The notes below the pieces were generated by a model that had not been told where the DNA came from, did no database searches, and was given only the letters and a program-made list of their open reading frames with translations. From Prevotella sp. (GTDB lineage Bacteria; Bacteroidota; Bacteroidia; Bacteroidales; Bacteroidaceae), in contig JAFZSI010000073.1 in assembly GCA_017619445.1 (NCBI GenBank), positions 1 through 54,077 of the forward strand: DNA of 54,077 bases, read 5' to 3'. The translations under genes and the position numbers were made by a program. This document shows, in pieces, positions 1-8,001 of this stretch (positions are counted from its first letter, which is position 1; each line of letters begins with the position of its first letter).

Positions 1-141
1 GATGGGTAGATTGAAACTGGAGGTCTTCGTCACAATGCTGGAGTCCTTATCAAACTCCGCATCGCGCCGATACACATAACAGTGCTGACAACCCTCGCTC
101 TTCTTGTGGCATCCGTGCCACAGGTTCCACATCTCACCCAT
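1..141 (-). CDS. DUF5131 (Gp37/Gp68-like) protein, N-terminal part only
   Basis: Only the first 47 codons are in the window; the gene runs off the left edge. The visible residues fit the start of DUF5131 (phage Gp37/Gp68-like) proteins: a Trp-Asn-x-Trp-His-Gly-Cys opening (residues 5-11) and a Cys11-x6-Cys18-x2-Cys21 cluster followed by Tyr-Val-Tyr-Arg-Arg-Asp. That family is related to radical-SAM proteins, so a metal cluster is plausible, but the substrate is unknown. The ATG at 141-139 overlaps the end of the MmcQ-like gene (stop at 136-134), which indicates translational coupling as the last visible gene of a minus-strand operon. A second in-frame ATG at 132-130 is possible. Family call is from memory of the conserved N-terminus. 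Confidence 0.75.
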   Translation of the reverse strand, partial: MGEMWNLWHGCHKKSEGCQHCYVYRRDAEFDKDSSIVTKTSSFNLPI

Positions 142-487
142 GCTTCTTATATTTCAGCTTGACAATTTCGTATGAACTGCGTACCAGCTCTTTCAGTTCT
201 TCATCATGTAAATCCATATTGGGCTGGACACTTATCCAATATCGCTTGTCGCCATTAAACGGTTCCCCAATAGCCTGATAATACTCCTTCAACTCCGCCA
301 TTTCCGACGGATGGCACTTGATGGTGATGTTTGAGAAGTCATCGACATTGAAGTAACAGAACATGTGACAGTTGACGTAGAAAACAAGAATGGTGAACTT
401 ACCCTTCGAGAATTTCTCGAACGGTGTCGCCTCGGTCACATCGGGCAACGACAGGCAGTATTCGCGGAACTCTTCTACGTTCATCAT
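134..487 (-). CDS. MmcQ/YjbR (DUF419) family protein
   Basis: The 117-residue protein has the length and sequence pattern of the MmcQ/YjbR family: an opening of the type EEFREYCLSLPDV, a central segment with the Phe-Asn-Val-Asp strand and the Ile-Thr-Ile-Lys-Cys strand, and a Lys-Arg-Tyr-Trp-Ile motif near residue 81. Members have a CyaY-like fold and are often described as DNA-binding, though most have no proven role. The start lies 8 bp after the stop of the kinase/HD gene, and its end overlaps the next gene, so it is an internal gene of an operon. No signal peptide, so cytoplasmic. A Met-Met start leaves one codon of uncertainty. Confidence 0.85.
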   Translation of the reverse strand: MMNVEEFREYCLSLPDVTEATPFEKFSKGKFTILVFYVNCHMFCYFNVDDFSNITIKCHPSEMAELKEYYQAIGEPFNGDKRYWISVQPNMDLHDEELKELVRSSYEIVKLKYKKHG

Positions 488-495
488 CTCTTATT

Positions 496-1692
496 TTAAT
501 GTGCCTCCATCTCGCCAGCTACCCGGGCTTCACAATCCTTCATGGCATCGAGCGTCTTTTGAAGCACCTCATCCAGAGGCCAGTTCAACATTTCCGCTCC
601 CTGTTCAATGATCTCGCGGGAGCAGCCTGCGGCAAAGCCCTTTGACTTGTACTTCTTTTTGAGAGACTTCAGTTCCATGTCCTGAACACTTTTCGACGGG
701 CGCATCAGCGCAGCAGCCCATATCAGTCCTGTCAGTTCGTCTGTGGCATAGAGCACCTTCTCCATCATGTGTTCGGGCTTTACATCTACGTGCAGGCCAT
801 ATCCGTGGCTACAGATGGCATGGATCATTTCTTCGCCAACGCCCCCTTCGCGTAGCAGTTTCGGTGCCTTGATGCAATGCTCCTCGGGGTACTGCTCAAA
901 GTCAATGTCGTGCAGCAGTCCGACCATTCCCCAGAAATCCACTTCGTCGGCAAAGCCCAGTTGCTCAGCATACCAGCGCATGACCCCTTCTACAGTCAGC
1001 GCATGCTGCAGATGAAACGAGTTCTTGTTGTATTTCCTCAGCAGCTCCCATGCTGCCTCCCTTGTAATTTGACTTTCCATCATATTATTCAGCTTTGCCT
1101 CCGAATTCATTATATGATACATTCTCAGGCTTCCACTTGTCCTTATAATTGTGTTGTCAGATAAATCAATGGAATCTATAATAGGTTTTATTGTATCTTC
1201 ATAATCAATATCTATCAACATCACTTGCTCTCCATATTGGGCAAAGCCATTGATATAGTAATGATTGTCTTCTTTCAGAGATTTGGGCGTAAAGTCAACG
1301 TCATACAACCTCGTTTCTATGTCGGAATTGTGATCCCTTATTTCATCAATATGGGCATCTATGAAACTGTCCGTCATCACAAGGCAGACAAACCGAATGG
1401 ATTGCAAATACTGTTCATCAAAATCTTTCCTCCAGTCAAAGGGAATATAACAACCTTCCACAATAAGGTTCTGCCGATTCTCAATCGCAGTCTTTATCAT
1501 CTCTCTGACAATCGGCCAAAGATAATCAGTCAATGCCTCGTCATCCTCTGGTGTAAGGTCGGTCTTTCCGCTACGAATCAATCCCATTTTTAAATGGTCG
1601 ATGCTGACATACGGTATTCTATACTCTTCGAGCATCCGCTGTGCCAAAAGGGTCTTACCTGTGAGTGATGCACCTGTTATCAGTATAATCAT
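496..1692 (-). CDS. P-loop kinase fused to an HD-domain phosphohydrolase
   Basis: The 398-residue protein has two parts. Residues 1 to about 180 form a P-loop kinase of the chloramphenicol-phosphotransferase/2-phosphoglycerate-kinase kind: a Walker A Gly7-x4-Gly-Lys13-Thr14 and an acidic Ile-Val-Glu-Gly strand near residue 79. Residues about 205-398 form a complete HD-domain hydrolase with His230, the His261-Asp262 doublet, His296 and Asp318 as likely metal ligands. The HD part resembles stand-alone proteins of about 190 residues in Firmicutes and Bacteroidetes that begin with a Thr-Arg-Glu-x-Ala-Trp-Glu-Leu-Leu stretch. Its ATG (1692-1690) overlaps the stop of the acetyltransferase gene as ATGA. 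A phosphorylation/dephosphorylation pair on one polypeptide is inferred; the substrate is unknown. Confidence 0.8.
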   Translation of the reverse strand: MIILITGASLTGKTLLAQRMLEEYRIPYVSIDHLKMGLIRSGKTDLTPEDDEALTDYLWPIVREMIKTAIENRQNLIVEGCYIPFDWRKDFDEQYLQSIRFVCLVMTDSFIDAHIDEIRDHNSDIETRLYDVDFTPKSLKEDNHYYINGFAQYGEQVMLIDIDYEDTIKPIIDSIDLSDNTIIRTSGSLRMYHIMNSEAKLNNMMESQITREAAWELLRKYNKNSFHLQHALTVEGVMRWYAEQLGFADEVDFWGMVGLLHDIDFEQYPEEHCIKAPKLLREGGVGEEMIHAICSHGYGLHVDVKPEHMMEKVLYATDELTGLIWAAALMRPSKSVQDMELKSLKKKYKSKGFAAGCSREIIEQGAEMLNWPLDEVLQKTLDAMKDCEARVAGEMEAH

Positions 1693-2345
1693 TCTCTTGT
1701 CTTTAGTTTTTCCTTGACCTTCTCCAAATCGCTACACGATAATATTGGCATGAGGTTTTCTATCTCCTCAATGCTCTTATCCCACCATCGTAGCTTGAGC
1801 AAAATATCTATCAATTCATCGTCGAAACGTTTCCTGACTACTCGACAGGGATTTCCAACGGCAATAGCATACGGAGGTATGTCTTTAGCAACAACCGAAT
1901 TGGTTCCGATGATGGATCCGTCGCCGATATGTACTCCTGGCATAATCGTAACATTCTGACCAATCCAGACATCGTTGCCAACAATGGTATCACCTTTTAG
2001 CGGAAGTTGTTTCTTCACAGGGGCAATAGCACTTCCCCAATCTCCGCCCATGATGTAGAACGGATAGGTTGTTATGCAGTCCATCCTATGATTGGCACCA
2101 TTCATCACAAACTCCACACCTTTAGCAATAGCACAGAACTTCCCGATAATCAACTTGTCACCGATGAAGTCGTAGAAGTGTGTAACGTGTTTCTCAAACT
2201 GGTCTGAACCATCAACATCATCGTAATAGGTATAGTCACCGATGATGATACGCGGATTCTTTACCACATTCTTGATGTAACAGAGGCTTGGAATGTTCGG
2301 ATTCGGGAAAGCCTTGTTGGGGTTTGGTCTATTCATTATTGTCAT
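1689..2345 (-). CDS. Vat-family (xenobiotic) O-acetyltransferase
   Basis: A left-handed beta-helix acetyltransferase close to the Vat streptogramin A acetyltransferases and the CatB branch. Visible hallmarks are the Met-Asn-Gly-Ala-Asn-His-Arg-Met-Asp segment, whose His (residue 83 counting from Met-Asn-Arg-Pro) corresponds to the catalytic base of Vat enzymes, hexapeptide-repeat strands such as Ile-Gly-Asn-Asp-Val-Trp-Ile-Gly, and a Gly-Asn-Pro-x-Arg-Val-Val-Arg-Lys-Arg-Phe tail. Length (about 215-218 residues) is normal. The chosen ATG (2345-2343) overlaps the SDR stop as ATGA; a second ATG at 2336 is also possible. It may acetylate a streptogramin-like drug or another hydroxylated compound; the sequence alone does not decide. 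Confidence 0.85.
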   Translation of the reverse strand: MTIMNRPNPNKAFPNPNIPSLCYIKNVVKNPRIIIGDYTYYDDVDGSDQFEKHVTHFYDFIGDKLIIGKFCAIAKGVEFVMNGANHRMDCITTYPFYIMGGDWGSAIAPVKKQLPLKGDTIVGNDVWIGQNVTIMPGVHIGDGSIIGTNSVVAKDIPPYAIAVGNPCRVVRKRFDDELIDILLKLRWWDKSIEEIENLMPILSCSDLEKVKEKLKTRE

Positions 2346-2665
2346 AATTGTTTTGATGTTAAAGTCCAACCATTGTCGCCGTGGTATATCATCTGATGGG
2401 TCATACCACCGTCGATACAGATGTTCTCGCCTGTGATGAATCCCGCCTTGTCGGAACATAGATAGAGCACCATGTTTGCAATATCCAAAGGATTGCCCAC
2501 ACGTCCGACTGGCTGCTGCACGGCATCGGGTCCCTTGTAAACGGTATAGGCGGTGTCAATCCAACCGGGCGAAATGCTGTTCACGCGTACCTTGCGCGCC
2601 AGACTTACGGCAAGAGCATGTGTCAGTGCGGCAATGCCTCTCTTTGCAGCCGTGTAACATCTTTG
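2342..2665 (-). pseudogene. SDR oxidoreductase, N-terminus lost
   Basis: About 107 codons of a short-chain dehydrogenase/reductase C-terminus: the Tyr-Thr-Ala-Ala-Lys active-site motif at its very beginning, then a Val-Arg-Val-Asn-Ser-Ile-Ser-Pro-Gly-Trp segment and a Gly-Glu-Asn-Ile-Cys-Ile-Asp-Gly-Gly-Met end. The NAD-binding Rossmann half (about 150 residues) is missing. Reading upstream in frame, the first codon before the fragment is the TAA that ends the GH67 gene (2668-2666), so the two frames are joined through a stop. There is no credible start codon. Its stop still overlaps the acetyltransferase start, a relic of an intact operon. Most likely a deletion product; a translated fragment would lack the cofactor site. 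Confidence 0.8.
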
Positions 2666-4666
2666 TTACTTGGTATATCCGTAGGCAGGATTCTCATACA
2701 TGGAGATGGGAATGACGAACTGCATCATCTCGTCGAGGTTGTGCACGGGATGCTCCATGTCCTGCGGGGTGGGACGGTGTGAGAAGGTCTGGAAATAGAG
2801 TAGGCAGGCGTCGCGCCACCACTCGGCATCGCGGGCTTGTATGCGGAGTTTGCGCTGAACCTCATCAAAGCGCTGTTGGTCCACGTAAGGCTGCATGGCA
2901 TCCCATACGGTCAGGAAGCGGCGAGCCTCGCGGACGCCGTCGTCGTACTTGTGGCAAAGCTCGTCCCAGAAGGTGCGTCCACTCTTCATACTGTGATCCC
3001 AAGGCACATGGTGGAACCATGCCAATAGGTTTTCTGGACAAGTGTTAATGTCGTTATACAAATGGCAGAGTTCCTCGGGATACTGCTTGACGTTAGCCGA
3101 CCCCGTGAGTGTGCGGTCAAAGCCCAGTCCAATGCTGTCGGCACGATGGTAGTAAGGTGGAGTCCAGTCGGCACGCAGACCTTTCGGACTATACCAGGGC
3201 GCTGGGCCATAGTGGTGCACACCGGCAAAGATATGGTGGATACCCAATGGCATCATATAGCTGACACAAGCCTCGCGGCTATCCAGCATTAATTGCTTCA
3301 TAGGACCTACCAGTTGCTCTTCACCCGAAAACGTCTGGCGCAGCCATTCCTCAGCTATCTGTTCCGATGTCAAGTTGGGGTTCCATGCCAGTCGTCCGAA
3401 GGCATACCAGTTGGACTGTGCGAAGTGATGACCGCACCAGTTCGTGTCGTCGCCGATATTTGCCACACCGGCCATCGCTTTCAGACTGGTAGGTTTCACC
3501 CAACCGAAAAATTCCTTCCACATCGGGGCGAGGTAAACCAGATGGTTAGCAGCGCCCAGGTACTCCTGCGTTATCTGGAACTCCACCATCATCGGTGTCT
3601 TCTGTAGCGAAGTAAACAGCGGGTTGTATGGCTCACGAGGCTGAAAGTCCACGGGGCCGTTCTTGATCTGAATAATCACGTTGTCGGCAAACTGCCCGTC
3701 CAGGGGCACAAACTCCTCGTAGGCCTGATTGGCACGGTCTCTGCTCTGTGGCTTATACACAAAGGCGCGCCACATCACGATGCCCTTATGCGGTTTCAGA
3801 ACCATACCCAACATGTTGGCCCCATCGGCATGTGTCCGTCCGAAGTCCTGTGGCCCTGGCTCACCCTCTGAATTGGCTTTCACGAGGAATCCGCCGAAGT
3901 CGGGAATCAGCTTGTAGATTTCATTGACCTTATCTTTCCACCAGTTGATGACGTTGGCATCGAGCGGGTCGGCAGTCTTTAGCCCGCCCACCTTGATTGG
4001 TGATGCGAAGTTGATGGACAGATACACGCGGATGCCGTAGGGGCGCAGTTGGTCGGCTATCACCTTCACCTTCTGCAGGTTCTCGGTTGCCAACGCTTCG
4101 GGCTTTGCGTTCACGTTGTTCAGCACCGTGCCGTTGATGCCGATAGAGGCATTGGCGCGGGCGTATGTCTTCATCCGCTCTGGGTCTGGATTCAGGAAGA
4201 TGCTCCGCCCTGCAAATCCACGTTCTATGGTGCCATTAGGGTTGTCCCAATGGTTCAGTATGCGCAGGTCATAGGTCGGCTGCTCCCTGATGTCAAGCCC
4301 CGTGGTCGCCTCTCCCGTCTGCTGCAGGCGCAATAGGTGGAATGCACCGTATAGCAGTCCTGCATCATTCGCGGCCGTTATCACAATTTTTCCGCCCTCG
4401 CTCTTGATGGCGTATGCATCGGCAGACATTCCCTTCTGGCGTTTCAGCACCACCGGTCCGCCCTGCCAGTAACTTTGAAGCTCTGTCATTGCCGTACATT
4501 TGCTTTTCCCTTCGGCCAGCGACCGTTGGTTCACGCCTGTAACCTTAGCTGCAGTACCAGTTTTCTCCATTCGTAGCCACAAACGGCTACCGTCCTCGTT
4601 TTTTAGGGCAGCCACACTCCATACTGCCACCAGCAGCATGAATGCAGAAATCATGGTTCTTTTCAT
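2666..4666 (-). CDS. aguA: GH67 alpha-glucuronidase, secreted
   Basis: A 666-residue protein with a signal peptide (hydrophobic core about residues 5-20). It removes 4-O-methyl-glucuronic acid from glucuronoxylan oligosaccharides. The catalytic segments of GH67 are intact and correctly spaced: Asn-Ser-Glu267-Gly-Glu-Pro-Gly-Pro (general acid), Asn-Gly-Pro-Val-Asp340-Phe-Gln and Gln-Glu368-Tyr-Leu-Gly (paired bases), with 73 and 28 residues between them as in the characterised Cellvibrio enzyme. Length is normal for the family. It is oddly alone: no xylanase, xylosidase or SusCD pair lies nearby. A -7-like box (TATTTTTG) is 17 bp upstream of the ATG. Its stop codon is the junction with the truncated SDR, so the last few residues could have been altered by that event. 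Confidence 0.92.
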   Translation of the reverse strand: MKRTMISAFMLLVAVWSVAALKNEDGSRLWLRMEKTGTAAKVTGVNQRSLAEGKSKCTAMTELQSYWQGGPVVLKRQKGMSADAYAIKSEGGKIVITAANDAGLLYGAFHLLRLQQTGEATTGLDIREQPTYDLRILNHWDNPNGTIERGFAGRSIFLNPDPERMKTYARANASIGINGTVLNNVNAKPEALATENLQKVKVIADQLRPYGIRVYLSINFASPIKVGGLKTADPLDANVINWWKDKVNEIYKLIPDFGGFLVKANSEGEPGPQDFGRTHADGANMLGMVLKPHKGIVMWRAFVYKPQSRDRANQAYEEFVPLDGQFADNVIIQIKNGPVDFQPREPYNPLFTSLQKTPMMVEFQITQEYLGAANHLVYLAPMWKEFFGWVKPTSLKAMAGVANIGDDTNWCGHHFAQSNWYAFGRLAWNPNLTSEQIAEEWLRQTFSGEEQLVGPMKQLMLDSREACVSYMMPLGIHHIFAGVHHYGPAPWYSPKGLRADWTPPYYHRADSIGLGFDRTLTGSANVKQYPEELCHLYNDINTCPENLLAWFHHVPWDHSMKSGRTFWDELCHKYDDGVREARRFLTVWDAMQPYVDQQRFDEVQRKLRIQARDAEWWRDACLLYFQTFSHRPTPQDMEHPVHNLDEMMQFVIPISMYENPAYGYTK

Positions 4667-4683
4667 CGTTATCAGTTTTTGCG

Positions 4684-4691
4684 CAAAAATA
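4684..4691 (-). promoter_or_regulatory. -7 box for the GH67 gene
   Basis: On the minus strand this reads TATTTTTG, matching the Bacteroidetes TAnnTTTG consensus, and ends 17 bp before the GH67 start codon. No clear TTTG box was found about 20 bp further upstream, so the call rests on one motif. Confidence 0.45.
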
Positions 4692-5015
4692 TGAAAAAAC
4701 CTCCATACCTTTGCGATACGGAGGATAATTTTGTGATAATTTAGGAGATTCTGTTTCCTATCATCTTCTTTTCAAACTTAAATAACATGAATTCGCGAAT
4801 TCACGTGAAATATTGATGAGGGAGAAAAAACAGCTTTAACCATTCGCTGAATAGTTGCTGATAGTGATTTTGTTTAAAAAAAGTTAAATTCTTCCATTGA
4901 ATGTAAAATTATGGATAGCAATTCAAGGAGGATGGTATTTTTTGTTTAAATTTGTAGGCTTCATAAGCAATAAGCAATTAATTGTAGTATATATAATACC
5001 TGATTCTGTAAATCT
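4692..5015. other. Divergent intergenic region
   Basis: An AT-rich spacer of about 320 bp between the divergent GH67 and giant surface-protein genes. A plus-strand TAAATTTG at 4947-4954 fits the -7 consensus and would give a leader of about 55 nt for the gene at 5016. A plus-strand TACCTTTG lies near 4706. No ORF or strong hairpin was seen. Confidence 0.4.
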
Positions 5016-7610
5016 ATGATGTTCAAGTTTTTCTCAAAGACATATACGTTGCTTGCCCTTTTGACCTTCGTTCATGTAGGTGGATTAAAAGCGCAGAACC
5101 ATGCTGAGGTTACCAGTCAGCAGTGGAAGGGTATTGATGTGAGTACGGTTATTGGAAACAGCGCTTACCCAGATGATAACTCGTTAGAGCATGGCTATCC
5201 CTTTCTTTTGTATAATGTCGGAACGGGCCGCTTTGTGATTCAGGGTGGTGACTGGGCAATGGAAGGCCGTCTGTTCTTTTCGGACTTCGGGCGACAGATG
5301 TATCTTTATTCCAACGGGCGCATCAATGCTGGTATCACCGAGAGTACAGCTGCAACTAAGAATAGTTTCTGCGTCAGACCTCCAGAACCGTTTGGGAAAA
5401 CCTGGTCGGATCAGAATTACAGGACTATCAACCTCACCACCCTGATGGATGGAAGCAATCAGTCGAAGTATAAGATGAATTGGACGTTTGAACGGGTTGA
5501 AGATGCGTCTAACACAGATACTTATACCTATTATATGTATCAGGTGTGGACAGGGAGAACACCCAATGTGAAATATTATCTCGGTGCTGCCTGGGGAGAA
5601 TGTCACAACACCTCGATAGGTAAGGGTGACGGACAGTTTGTTTATTGGGATGACGACCGCTCGTGCTGGACTACGGGTAACGTAAAGGGAAACACAGATA
5701 CACTACCGTTGGAAAATGGTGACGAAATAGAAATACAGAAGCTCTATCAGTGGCGTATTATTTCTATAGACGAGTTTGTCGATGTGCTGACACAGAATTC
5801 AGTGGGATTGAATCCCAGTATCTCGTCGCTGATCAAAGACCGCGATTTCACCCGAAACGCCAATGACTTTTTCGGTGAAAACGATTGGGCGGTGTCAACA
5901 CTGAGTGACTATACTTATAACAGCCCGAAACGTTATACTTACACCTGGGGCGATTACAGGACGGGACAATCGCCTGTGAGCAAGAACAACCAACAATCGA
6001 TGAATCCACGTTACGTCAATGAACCCTGGGACACTCCCGTCAGATTGAAAGAATGTTTTGACAAGGTGACTTCTACCAGCACAGATGATCAGGCTTCTGG
6101 TAAGAAGAATGCCAAGTTCGGTTTCATGTCTTTTGAAGGCGTGGGCACCGTTTCGACCAATTTCGAAGCTCCCAAACATGGATGGTACCAGATAGAGTGT
6201 GTGGGCTTCACTATGAGCGAAAACAATCATGATGCCTATTTGTTTGCACGCGTGATTCCCAACAGCCGTGTGAATGATCCTGAAAATACGTTTGAGATTC
6301 CTTCTGCCGCAGAGCCCCACTATGGTGAGGTAACACTTGAGCAGCTGCCTTTTGAAACATATACGAAAGAAAGCTATGAGACTTGTCTGGAAGCAGGCAA
6401 AGAACTGCTCTACAACGCAGACGACCACAAACAGAAGGTATGGGTGCTGGTTTCGCAGGAAGACTATGATAATGGCAACCGAACCATCCGCCTGGGATTC
6501 AGAAAAGAAGAGGCTACACGGAGTGAACTTGTAGGCAGTGGCAACAATAGTGGCTATTACGACACCGACTGGGTGTGTGTGGATGACATCCGCGCTTCCT
6601 ACATGGGCCTGTCGCCGGTGTTCTTCTATGATGACGAAGAAGACTTAAGCTACTTGAGTCATGCTGAAGCCGACAGACAGCGTTTCCTGGCTAACCAATA
6701 CACCCCGGCAGAATGGGATGGCAGGTATGCTGGTGCTGCCTGCCTGCAGCGAAACTTTTCTAAGACGATGAAAGAGGGAGAAGATGAGGAAAGCTACGAC
6801 TGGAACACCTTCTCGTTCCCGATACCACTTACAGGAGAACAGGTGCGCAATGCCTTCGGCGAAGAGAGCGAACTACTCAGACTGCACAGTATCGGCCTGC
6901 TGTCGAACAATGACTGCATCATCGACTTTCAGACGGTCAACCTGCTCACGCTCAGCAACGTTGTCGAACCAGGGTACCTCTACATGCTGAAACCTTCAAA
7001 AGACCCCGCCTTCGGCGAAACCCCGCGTGGCCAGATGGCTTACTATTATGACCTCGGCAAACTGTTCTTCTCTACCAATTCGGAAGATGAAAACAATTCC
7101 GAATACCAGTATCCTTACATGAACCTGAATACTTGGAGTGGGCAACAGGATGTCGGCTCCTATGAAGACAAGAACGACGGAACCGGTTTTGTCACTTTTA
7201 TCCGGACACCAAACTACAGCACATTCAAAGTCAACAAAGACGGCATAAAACACGCATCAGTAGAATCCCCAGAAGGCAGCTATGCCCCGAAGGGCTCCTA
7301 CGCTATGAGCAAGGGCAAGATGTATGAGCTGAGCCGCGACACCCCTATCAAGGGCTTCCGTGGATGGATAACGCTCACACACAGCATCTTCGACAACCCG
7401 GAAAGCCAGAATGATGGAGCAAGAATCGCCATCAACGGTGTTGTTGACGGTGATGATACGAACAACATCGACCTGCAGTCCATCATACCAATGAACCCAA
7501 ACGCCATCACAGCGGTCTATGACCTGTCTGGACGCAAGGTCAGCATATCAGTAGCCAACCTGCCCAAAGGCATGTACATCGTGGGTGGAAAGAAACTGTT
7601 GGTGAAGTAA
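5016..7610 (+). CDS. Large secreted surface protein with Por/T9SS-like C-terminal tail
   Basis: An 864-residue protein of unknown function. Residues 1-27 are a signal peptide ending at Lys-Ala-Gln. The rest is rich in Tyr, Trp, Asn and Asp, as in beta-sandwich surface proteins; an early segment (Tyr-Pro-Phe-Leu-Leu-Tyr-Asn-Val-Gly-Thr-Gly) and later strand-turn patterns recall lectin-like folds, but no known catalytic motif is visible. The last 35 residues (Ala-Val-Tyr-Asp-Leu-Ser-Gly-Arg-Lys-Val ... Lys-Gly-Met-Tyr-Ile-Val) match the short sorting-type tail common on Prevotella exported proteins and suggest export to the cell surface. A small acidic gene follows 13 bp downstream, the same arrangement as at 48.8-53.5 kb. 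Confidence 0.8.
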   Translation: MMFKFFSKTYTLLALLTFVHVGGLKAQNHAEVTSQQWKGIDVSTVIGNSAYPDDNSLEHGYPFLLYNVGTGRFVIQGGDWAMEGRLFFSDFGRQMYLYSNGRINAGITESTAATKNSFCVRPPEPFGKTWSDQNYRTINLTTLMDGSNQSKYKMNWTFERVEDASNTDTYTYYMYQVWTGRTPNVKYYLGAAWGECHNTSIGKGDGQFVYWDDDRSCWTTGNVKGNTDTLPLENGDEIEIQKLYQWRIISIDEFVDVLTQNSVGLNPSISSLIKDRDFTRNANDFFGENDWAVSTLSDYTYNSPKRYTYTWGDYRTGQSPVSKNNQQSMNPRYVNEPWDTPVRLKECFDKVTSTSTDDQASGKKNAKFGFMSFEGVGTVSTNFEAPKHGWYQIECVGFTMSENNHDAYLFARVIPNSRVNDPENTFEIPSAAEPHYGEVTLEQLPFETYTKESYETCLEAGKELLYNADDHKQKVWVLVSQEDYDNGNRTIRLGFRKEEATRSELVGSGNNSGYYDTDWVCVDDIRASYMGLSPVFFYDDEEDLSYLSHAEADRQRFLANQYTPAEWDGRYAGAACLQRNFSKTMKEGEDEESYDWNTFSFPIPLTGEQVRNAFGEESELLRLHSIGLLSNNDCIIDFQTVNLLTLSNVVEPGYLYMLKPSKDPAFGETPRGQMAYYYDLGKLFFSTNSEDENNSEYQYPYMNLNTWSGQQDVGSYEDKNDGTGFVTFIRTPNYSTFKVNKDGIKHASVESPEGSYAPKGSYAMSKGKMYELSRDTPIKGFRGWITLTHSIFDNPESQNDGARIAINGVVDGDDTNNIDLQSIIPMNPNAITAVYDLSGRKVSISVANLPKGMYIVGGKKLLVK

Positions 7611-7623
7611 AAGGAAACGTAGT

Positions 7624-7836
7624 ATGAAAAAGAAACCATATCTGCAACCCGATATAGAAGTCGTTGTCACGCTGCCGCATCGGTTGATGGTTGGCAGCCC
7701 AGGATGGGCAATTGACGGAAATCCACCCACTTCTGTCGAACAAGAAGATGAGGTGGATGATGATGACAAGTTGCCATCATCAGGTGATTTGTGGAGTGAT
7801 GATGATGGTTATGGAGGTTTCCTTGACCTTGACTAA
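7624..7836 (+). CDS. Small acidic MKKK-type partner protein
   Basis: A 70-residue protein starting Met-Lys-Lys-Lys-Pro-Tyr-Leu-x-Pro-x-x-Glu, with a Leu-Met-x-x-Ser element near residue 21 and a C-terminal half packed with Asp and Glu. It has no signal peptide or membrane segment. It lies 13 bp after the giant surface protein, with a purine-rich AAAGGAAA upstream of the ATG, and ends before a strong terminator, so the two form one transcription unit. The second such protein at 53348-53533 has the same N-terminal signature and position. Function unknown; a partner, chaperone or tag-like role for the large exported protein is only a guess. Confidence 0.75.
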   Translation: MKKKPYLQPDIEVVVTLPHRLMVGSPGWAIDGNPPTSVEQEDEVDDDDKLPSSGDLWSDDDGYGGFLDLD

Positions 7837-7868
7837 CTCCCTTTGTCGGAACAGATAAAACAAACAAT

Positions 7869-7935
7869 ACAGGGAAAAACAAGAAGTAACAATCAACATA
7901 ATCCGTTGTTCTTCATGTTTTTCCCTGTTTTTATT
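7869..7935 (+). terminator. Rho-independent terminator
   Basis: Two 18-nt arms (7869-7886 and 7911-7928) are inverted complements with one mismatch; the right arm is followed by a T-rich stretch. It closes the transcription unit of the surface protein and its small partner, and may also serve the convergent ligase gene. Confidence 0.85.
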
Positions 7936-8001
7936 ACTAATAACAAGTTGTAAACAGAAAAGATCTGTCTGTAGTGAAATCTGTGGAAGCGCAACGCTCT
8001 T

